This document shows, one piece after another, positions 59,131 through 64,000 of a DNA stretch of 64,000 nt. The position numbers were made by a program, and so were the translations under genes. Every line of letters begins with the position of its first letter. The stretch's first letter is position 1. The notes under the pieces are model-generated. The model did not search any database. It had not been told where the DNA came from and saw nothing but the letters and a program-made list of their open reading frames with translations. Origin of the DNA: DASQDN01 sp963825845 (GTDB lineage Bacteria > Acidobacteriota > Terriglobia > Bryobacterales > Bryobacteraceae); assembly GCA_963825845.1 (NCBI GenBank), contig CAWGVL010000061.1, positions 1 to 64,000 of the forward strand. Direction: 5' to 3'.

Positions 59131-59732
59131 GCTAGTCGCGATTTGCAGCGGCCTTGGCCGGCACGGTCCAGAGATACAGCCGCTGGCTAAGACTGGCGTA
59201 TTCTGCACCCTGCGCGTCCGAGAGGTTGAGTTCTTTCTCGGGTTTCCAATCGCCCATATCGAATGTATTCGAGACCACACGGGTACCCGGCTTTAGTTCA
59301 GCCAACAGCCTCGGACGAAGCTTGAGGTTTACCTGCGGCAGAAGGAACAGTGTAACAACGGTGGCGTCCTTGAAATTTGCTACGAACAGATCGTTCTCTT
59401 CGAACCGAACGAGCTTTTCAACGCCGGCATTCTTTGCATTCGCCGTTTGCTTCCTTGATGCGCTCAGGATTTATGTCGATACCCACGCCGTGCGCGCCGT
59501 AGGTCTTGGCAGCAGCGATAACAATACGTCCATCGCCGCAACCAAGATCGTATACGACATCGGTTTTCTTGACGCCGGCGAGTTTCAGCATGGCCTGAAC
59601 GGCCTCTTCCGTCGTCGGCACGTAAGGTACGTCCGGCTGGCGTGCCGGCTGCGCATTCTGCGCCGCAAGCACTGTTACGGAAAGCAGAGCCGTCAGCGCA
59701 ATCCGGGAGGGTAGTGGGGCGTTTGTTGGCAT
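59131..59732 (-). CDS. Exported SAM-dependent methyltransferase (one frameshift)
   Basis: About 200 residues from 59732 (MPTNAPLPSRIALTALLSVTVLAAQ), whose hydrophobic leader looks like a signal peptide. Then PDVPYVPTTEEAVQAMLKLAGV and the class I SAM motif VVYDLGCGDGRIVIAAAKTYGAHGVGIDINPERI are clear. An extra G near 59444 shifts the frame; the rest continues with RFEENDLFVANF, ATVVTLFLLPQVNLKLRPRL, LKPGTRVVSNTFDMGDW and LYLWTVPAK, ending at 59131. SAM is not thought to be available in the periplasm, so the leader is odd. The family resembles acidobacterial proteins annotated simply as methyltransferases. Confidence 0.82.
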
Positions 59733-59782
59733 TGTCGCGTGTCCTTCTTCAGGACTACCACAGAACTCTGGTTTACTGAGGC

Positions 59783-60502
59783 ATGGCTTGGTATCGGATG
59801 TTTGCGCTGCTCGCGGCGGCTTCGCTGGCCCCGTGCGCCGATTGGATGACGCTGTTTGACGGCACGAACACGGCAGGCTGGGGTACCGCGACCTCGGAGA
59901 GGTTCCCGTCGGGCAGTTGGAGCTTCGAGAACGGCACGCTGACCACACTACCGGAAGCGGACGGCATCAAATACGATCTGTGGACGCAGCGCAAGTTTCG
60001 ATACTTCGAACTCGAGTTTGACTGGAAGCTATCGCCGCACGGGAACACCGGAGTGAAGTACTCGGTGCAGGACTGGATCGCGAGCTTGCAGCGTGACGGA
60101 AAATTTCTATTTACGCGGAAACACGATCCCTTTCGTCACGGTGAAGTGCAGCCCGGCGACCTCGCGAATGAGTACACGTATGGCTTAGAGTTTCAACTGA
60201 TGGACGACTCTAATGAGGATGGTCCGAAGCCGGACCAGAAAACCGGCGCGCTGTATGGCCGCATCGCCCCTGATGAGCAGCTAAAGCGGTTCACGATTGG
60301 CGAATGGAACCGTGCCCGGCTTGTCGTTTCCGAGCGACGAGTGGAACATTGGATCAACGGCAAGCGCGTGCTCTCATATACCTGGGATGATCCGCGCATT
60401 CACGGGATGCAGCTCAAGCAGGAAGGAAGTCCGATCGTGTTGCAGCACCATCACGCGAAGGTCTGGTTTCGAAACATTCGCGTGATGGAGTTGCAGCACT
60501 AG
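59783..60502 (+). CDS. DUF1080 (3-keto-disaccharide hydrolase-like) secreted protein
   Basis: A 239-residue secreted beta-sandwich protein. Signal MAWYRMFALLAAASLAPC, then MTLFDGTNTAGWG (the DUF1080 opening), SWSFENGTLTT, FRYFELEFDWKLSPHGNTGVKY, EYTYGLEFQLMDD and EWNRARLVVSERRVEHWINGKRVLSY, with the C-terminal SPIVLQHHHAKVWFRNIRVMEL. The family includes glucosidase-like and 3-keto-disaccharide hydrolases. Its last four bases overlap the converging M20 gene. Confidence 0.92.
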   Translation: MAWYRMFALLAAASLAPCADWMTLFDGTNTAGWGTATSERFPSGSWSFENGTLTTLPEADGIKYDLWTQRKFRYFELEFDWKLSPHGNTGVKYSVQDWIASLQRDGKFLFTRKHDPFRHGEVQPGDLANEYTYGLEFQLMDDSNEDGPKPDQKTGALYGRIAPDEQLKRFTIGEWNRARLVVSERRVEHWINGKRVLSYTWDDPRIHGMQLKQEGSPIVLQHHHAKVWFRNIRVMELQH

Positions 60503-61770
60503 TGGATGAGCTGATGGATCAAAAGCGCAGCGCGCTTGGCCTGGAGCGGAAGGCGGGCGAGGTCGACCGATTCTCCATCCGCATGAGCGCCTGAACCGTT
60601 GGCTCCCAAGCCCGATAACGAGTCAATGTAGGGCGCTACGAATGAGATATCCCCTGCCCCGCGCAGCATGGGATCCAGAGCTCCAATCTCGGGTTCACGA
60701 AGGAGTCGATTGCCCTCGTTCAGCTTAGTCAGGAGAGATGTGTTGCCGGATGATGCAGCCATTGGAGGGTATTTGTCAATGAACTTGATTACCGCTTTGG
60801 TTCCGCTCAGATTGCGGGAGAGTATGGACTGCATTTTGTCTTTGACACGGGCCAGTTGCTCGGGCGAGATGGCGCGGATGTCTCCGATGGCGAGCGCCTC
60901 GCCCGGGATGATATTCGACTTGCCCGACACTGTCGCGCTTCCACCCGGCTTCGATTCAACGGCGACGCCGCCGACAATCATACCGACGCTGTAAGTGAGG
61001 TTTGGCTCGCGCAGGTTCTCGCGGAACTGATTTAGTATTCGGCTGATCTCGTAAATCGCCCCGTCTCCGAGCCGATCAGAAAAGATTCCGCCTGAGTGCC
61101 CGGTTTTCGCTTGAACTCTGAGTTCCCAGGTGGTGGCGCCTCGACGCGCGGTGGATGCAAAATCGCCGCCCTGGTGTCGTACGCCGCCTTCGAAACACAG
61201 GGCGGCGTCACCTTTTTTTCCTGCCTCGACAAATTCCTTGCGAGAGACTTCGACCGGCTCGCCGGGCGATTCCTCGTCGCCGGTGAGGAACACAGTGATG
61301 GAACTGTTATCGAGTAGGGCGGCCTCTTGTAGCGCCTTCAAGGCTGACAGCATGACAATGATTCCGCCCTTCATGTCCGACACACCCGGCCCGGTTGCGC
61401 TATCGCCAGTCCGGATGAATTTCTGAAAGGGACTCGATGGCTCGAACACCGTGTCCAAATGGCCGATCAGCAGCAGTCGCTTGCCGCGGCTCCCCTTTCT
61501 CTCCGCGACGAGATGTGGGCCACGCCGGACAGCGTCCATCGAGATCGTGCGGGTGGTAAAGCCCAGTGACTGAAACTCGGGCTCGAGCACTTTCGCGACT
61601 TCGGCCACCCCAGCGGGATTGAACGTACCCGAGTTTATGTTGACAATCCGTTCGAGTAGTGAAATGGCCGCGGGAGCTTGCTCGTCGATTGAGCGCGTAA
61701 TGGCAGCCTGCTGTGTCGAGAGGCCTTGTGCCGCCAGGGACGTGGCCGCAAGCCAGAGAACAAAGCGCAT
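60499..61770 (-). CDS. Exported M20 family peptidase
   Basis: A 423-residue M20 peptidase with signal MRFVLWLAATSLAAQ (start 61770; 61785 also possible). Zinc ligands are visible in IGHLDTVFEP, GPGVSDMKGG, GDEESPGEP and GSGAHADGES, with the dimerisation domain around AKTGHSGGIFSDRLGDGA. The order matches glutamate carboxypeptidase-like members. Likely periplasmic or extracellular. It is the second M20 enzyme in the window and only moderately similar to the one at 44314. Confidence 0.93.
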   Translation of the reverse strand: MRFVLWLAATSLAAQGLSTQQAAITRSIDEQAPAAISLLERIVNINSGTFNPAGVAEVAKVLEPEFQSLGFTTRTISMDAVRRGPHLVAERKGSRGKRLLLIGHLDTVFEPSSPFQKFIRTGDSATGPGVSDMKGGIIVMLSALKALQEAALLDNSSITVFLTGDEESPGEPVEVSRKEFVEAGKKGDAALCFEGGVRHQGGDFASTARRGATTWELRVQAKTGHSGGIFSDRLGDGAIYEISRILNQFRENLREPNLTYSVGMIVGGVAVESKPGGSATVSGKSNIIPGEALAIGDIRAISPEQLARVKDKMQSILSRNLSGTKAVIKFIDKYPPMAASSGNTSLLTKLNEGNRLLREPEIGALDPMLRGAGDISFVAPYIDSLSGLGANGSGAHADGESVDLARLPLQAKRAALLIHQLIH

Positions 61771-61884
61771 GCGCAATCGTACCAACTGTCATGCCGGGGT
61801 TTGCACAGGCGCCCCATTGCGGTTCCGGTCTCGCTATGATCCTGAGCGAGGCCCGGATCAAAGGTTCGGGAGTACGATCGCCAA

Positions 61885-62640
61885 ATGGTTAGACTGAGCC
61901 TTGCTGCACTGGTGTTTGTGGGGTACTGTCCGCTTTCGGCGCCGGCGCAGGTTTCAAACTCCGAGAGAGATCTCTCTTACCTAGATCCGCTCCGGGAAGC
62001 GGACCGGTTATCGCCAAGCGAGGCTGCCCGACTCGAGAACCAGCTCCTTGAGCGGCCTGACGATCTTTCCATCCGGGCAAGCTTGATCAGTCACTATTTC
62101 CAGCACGCGACCGCACAGCCACGTATTTCTCACATCCTGTGGGTAATTCAACATCATCCCGGAAGCAAACTGGCAGGATCCCCGGTTACCAGGATTGGAC
62201 CGAGTCAGAATGTCCTGAATACTCGCAGTGATTACGAGAGCGTCCGTACCGCCTGGATCCGCCAGATCGATGCCAATCGTGACCAGCCGGATATTCTGAC
62301 GAACGCCGCCGCATTCTTTGAGATTGAAGAGCCCAGCAGATCAGAAGTGCTTCTAAAGCGGGCACTGCGCCTGCAGCCTGAAAACAAGTTCCGGCTCGCC
62401 GCCTTGGCCAACTTCTACACCCGAGCGATCGCCAGTTGCGATATCAACGCCAATCGATGCTCCGATCGAGGGTGGATCACGCGATTGAAATTCGAACTCG
62501 AGTCATCCGACAACCAGGAACTCGTCGCGGCGATTGGGCGCCAACTCCTTTCCCGAATCGAGGTGGCGAATGCGCAAGTCGTCAGGATCGACGATTCATT
62601 TCCCTTACGGTTATTGAGACGGGCGGCGGAACTGCGCTGA
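61885..62640 (+). CDS. Exported TPR-like protein of unknown function
   Basis: A 251-residue secreted protein (signal MVRLSLAALVFVGYCPLSAPAQ). The mature part is helical, with TPR-like pieces such as LLERPDDLSIRASLISHYF, QPDILTNAAAFFEIEEPSRSEVLLKRALRLQPENKFRLAALANFYTRAI. I do not recognise a family. It is divergent from the M20 gene and converges on the MgtC gene with one base between stops. Confidence 0.75.
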   Translation: MVRLSLAALVFVGYCPLSAPAQVSNSERDLSYLDPLREADRLSPSEAARLENQLLERPDDLSIRASLISHYFQHATAQPRISHILWVIQHHPGSKLAGSPVTRIGPSQNVLNTRSDYESVRTAWIRQIDANRDQPDILTNAAAFFEIEEPSRSEVLLKRALRLQPENKFRLAALANFYTRAIASCDINANRCSDRGWITRLKFELESSDNQELVAAIGRQLLSRIEVANAQVVRIDDSFPLRLLRRAAELR

Positions 62641-62641
62641 A

Positions 62642-63055
62642 TCAGTCCTTGCGGGTTGCAAGAGGCGCTAATACCTTTAGCGTCAAATAGGTCATCGCGC
62701 TGAGGATGATCGCGATCGGATACGCCTCGACCGCACACGCTACACCAATGGCTCCGGTGGCCCAGAGACTCGCTGCCGTCGCAGTGCCCCGGACGATCTC
62801 CCCCGTTTTGAGAATCGCGCCGCCGCCGATAAAGCCCATACCTGTAATTACTCCTTCGATGATCCGGGCGACGCCTTCAGGATGCCCCTGAAGAACTGTT
62901 TCGCTCGCGAGAACGAATCCGCAGCTTGCGACAGCCACGAGTGGGAACGTACGAATACCGGCGCTTCGGTCCGCGCGCTCTCGTTCCCAACCAATCGGAA
63001 GAGCAAGGATGTACGCGACGCTGAGGTCAAGAAGCTGGCTAAGCACCGGCATCAT
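62642..63055 (-). CDS. MgtC/SapB family membrane protein
   Basis: A 137-residue MgtC-like protein with the family mark LPIGWERERADRSAGIRTFPLVAVASCGFV, then IIEGVITGMGFIGGGAILKTGEIVRGTATAASLWATGAIGVACAVEAY and a last helix. Four to five membrane segments are apparent. The C-terminal cytoplasmic domain of true MgtC is lacking, so it is of the short SapB type. Linked in other bacteria to magnesium or membrane homeostasis. Confidence 0.92.
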   Translation of the reverse strand: MMPVLSQLLDLSVAYILALPIGWERERADRSAGIRTFPLVAVASCGFVLASETVLQGHPEGVARIIEGVITGMGFIGGGAILKTGEIVRGTATAASLWATGAIGVACAVEAYPIAIILSAMTYLTLKVLAPLATRKD

Positions 63056-63146
63056 ACCTGTTCACTATACTTTCACCGGAACGGCGCCTTTTCGATGCAG
63101 TCTCCGCGATAGACTCTTCTGACGTTTCTTGCCAAAATCGAGCGAG

Positions 63147-63500
63147 ATGTTGAATGTGCAGATATTTGGGTTAAAGAACTCTCAAGCAACCCGAGCCGCC
63201 GAACGGTTCTTCAAGGAAAGACGGGTCTCCATTCACATGGTGGATCTGAAACAAAAGCCGATGTCTCCCGGCGAGATCAAGAGGTTCGTCGATCGTTTTG
63301 GGTTTGCCGCACTCCTCGATAGCGAGGGTAAGGCCTATATCGATTCAGGACTCAAATATCTGAAGGTATCTGATGGTGATTTACTGGGCCGGATCGAGCG
63401 CGACCCCAGACTCCTCCGCCTTCCTCTGGTTCGCGCAGCGAATCGCCTCAGCATCGGTCATGACGAGGACTCCTGGAATTCAATGATCGCGACTACTTGA
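63147..63500 (+). CDS. ArsC/Spx-like protein lacking the active-site cysteine
   Basis: A 117-residue thioredoxin-fold protein of the ArsC/Spx/YffB type: LNVQIFGLKNSQATRAAERFFKERRVSIHMVDLKQKPMSPGEIKRFVDRFG, then YLKVSDGDLLGRIERDPRLLRLPLVRAANRLSIGHDEDSWNSMI, which has the RLPLVR segment that carries the family arginine. At the place of the catalytic Cys (after the first strand) the sequence reads LKNSQATR, with no Cys, so arsenate reductase activity is unlikely. Start at 63147 is favoured; 63129 is upstream in frame. Confidence 0.85.
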   Translation: MLNVQIFGLKNSQATRAAERFFKERRVSIHMVDLKQKPMSPGEIKRFVDRFGFAALLDSEGKAYIDSGLKYLKVSDGDLLGRIERDPRLLRLPLVRAANRLSIGHDEDSWNSMIATT

Positions 63501-63514
63501 GTCGCAAACGGGTG

Positions 63515-64000
63515 TTACGGGTTTGGCGGCTTAGTGCGTTCTAGAACTGGCGCGGCCGTTGGGTTGCCATGCCCCATGCCGAACAGGCGAGGAGGCTGAG
63601 CGACGAACGCTGCTACATCTTTGGCGGCCTTCGTCTCTACACCAGGCTTCTGCAGAAATCCAAGATTGCGAAACCAGTCGATGTAGCGGTCCTGTCACGA
63701 TCCAAATGGGATCCCGTTCCGATCCGTTAAGCCGCCACTCATACGTCCGCCCTCCGGCAAAGCATCTCCGGGATGGCGACCATTGCCGTAAATGTGCATC
63801 TCGATATTCGGGATGCCGATCGCCAGCATCGCGCCGAAGTAGTCCATCGCCCAAATCGCATGACCGCGGTCGCCCGACCCTCCCGTCGGGAGAAATGCGG
63901 GTGGCACATTGCGCGGAATGGCAGGCGCAGTGCGATTCCGCGCAAACGGTGTTGGACCGGGATAGATGATTCCGACGAAATCCGGGCGCGATGATACTCC
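63515..64000 (-). CDS. Alpha/beta hydrolase (esterase-like), C-terminal part only
   Basis: The C-terminus of a gene that starts beyond the right end. The frame reads PDFVGIIYPGPTPFARN, VPPAFLPTGGSGDRGHAIWAMDYF, IPNIEMHIYGNGRHPGD and, after a shift near 63700, DRYIDWFRNLGFLQKPGVET. The HIYGNGRHPGD segment supplies the catalytic His of acetyl-xylan-esterase/dienelactone-hydrolase-like enzymes. The N-terminal nucleophile lies outside the window, so identity is only to superfamily. Confidence 0.6.

Noticed and set aside
1..64000. CRISPR arrays, insertion sequences, phage genes, tRNA or rRNA genes
   Set aside because: No regularly spaced repeats, transposase or integrase motifs, terminal inverted repeats with a transposase, or tRNA-like cloverleaf sequences were seen on reading; tRNAs could still be missed without a covariance-model scan.

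Overview
This is a GC-rich chromosomal segment whose gene content points to a soil-type Acidobacteriota, most like the Bryobacterales/Solibacter group. The evidence is family-level: a PadR regulator paired with a duplicated ADOP/MacB-type permease, a DUF1501 plus DUF1549/DUF1553 cytochrome pair, a VWFA-related secreted protein, a CadC-like winged-helix regulator with TPRs, a TAT-exported gluconate-dehydrogenase subunit 3 next to a GMC flavoprotein, and many secreted hydrolases. I see no phage, insertion sequence, CRISPR array, rRNA or tRNA gene.

Layout. 0.6-7.8 kb: a frameshifted polysaccharide pyruvyl transferase, a small secreted protein, PrmA, PadR and its ADOP permease, adenylate kinase and a zinc-ribbon protein. 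7.8-15.3 kb: a DUF1501/PSD1 pair divergent from a very large protein joining two c-type heme motifs, a terpenoid-cyclase-like toroid and HEAT-like repeats. 15.3-24.5 kb: a translationally coupled efflux operon (DUF190, TolC, adaptor, RND pump, VWFA) divergent from a response regulator/histidine kinase pair that probably controls it. 24.5-37.6 kb: cupin, serine hydrolase, YbjQ, GMC dehydrogenase set, secreted Rid protein, ABC exporter, SDR, a HEAT/Sel1 protein, DUF202, BON and DUF3313 proteins. 37.9-41.0 kb: an M28 peptidase and a membrane protein divergent from an ECF sigma/anti-sigma pair, with a perfect 13-bp inverted repeat between them. 41.3-47.2 kb: hydrolases, a Mut7-C RNase and an eroded solute-binding/histidine-kinase pseudogene. 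47.2-54.7 kb: a winged-helix AAA ATPase, a second heme/toroid protein with ankyrin repeats, a small zinc protein translationally coupled to a tandem PAP2/haloperoxidase-like protein, and a CadC-like TPR regulator. 54.7-64.0 kb: a second RND pump with adaptor, an exported methyltransferase, DUF1080, an M20 peptidase, MgtC, an ArsC-like protein and the C-terminus of an esterase.

Most striking are two large, unrelated-looking proteins (12037-15258 and 48649-50901) that each combine c-type heme motifs with a squalene-cyclase-like alpha/alpha toroid. They may be a family of exported heme proteins of unknown chemistry.

A caution for every user: about twenty genes carry one or more frameshifts while their motifs stay well conserved in the other frame, and where I could inspect the junction the change is usually one base in a short homopolymer. 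I read these mostly as assembly or sequencing indels and list such genes as single spans. The solute-binding/histidine-kinase gene is different: whole conserved blocks are missing, so it looks like a true pseudogene.
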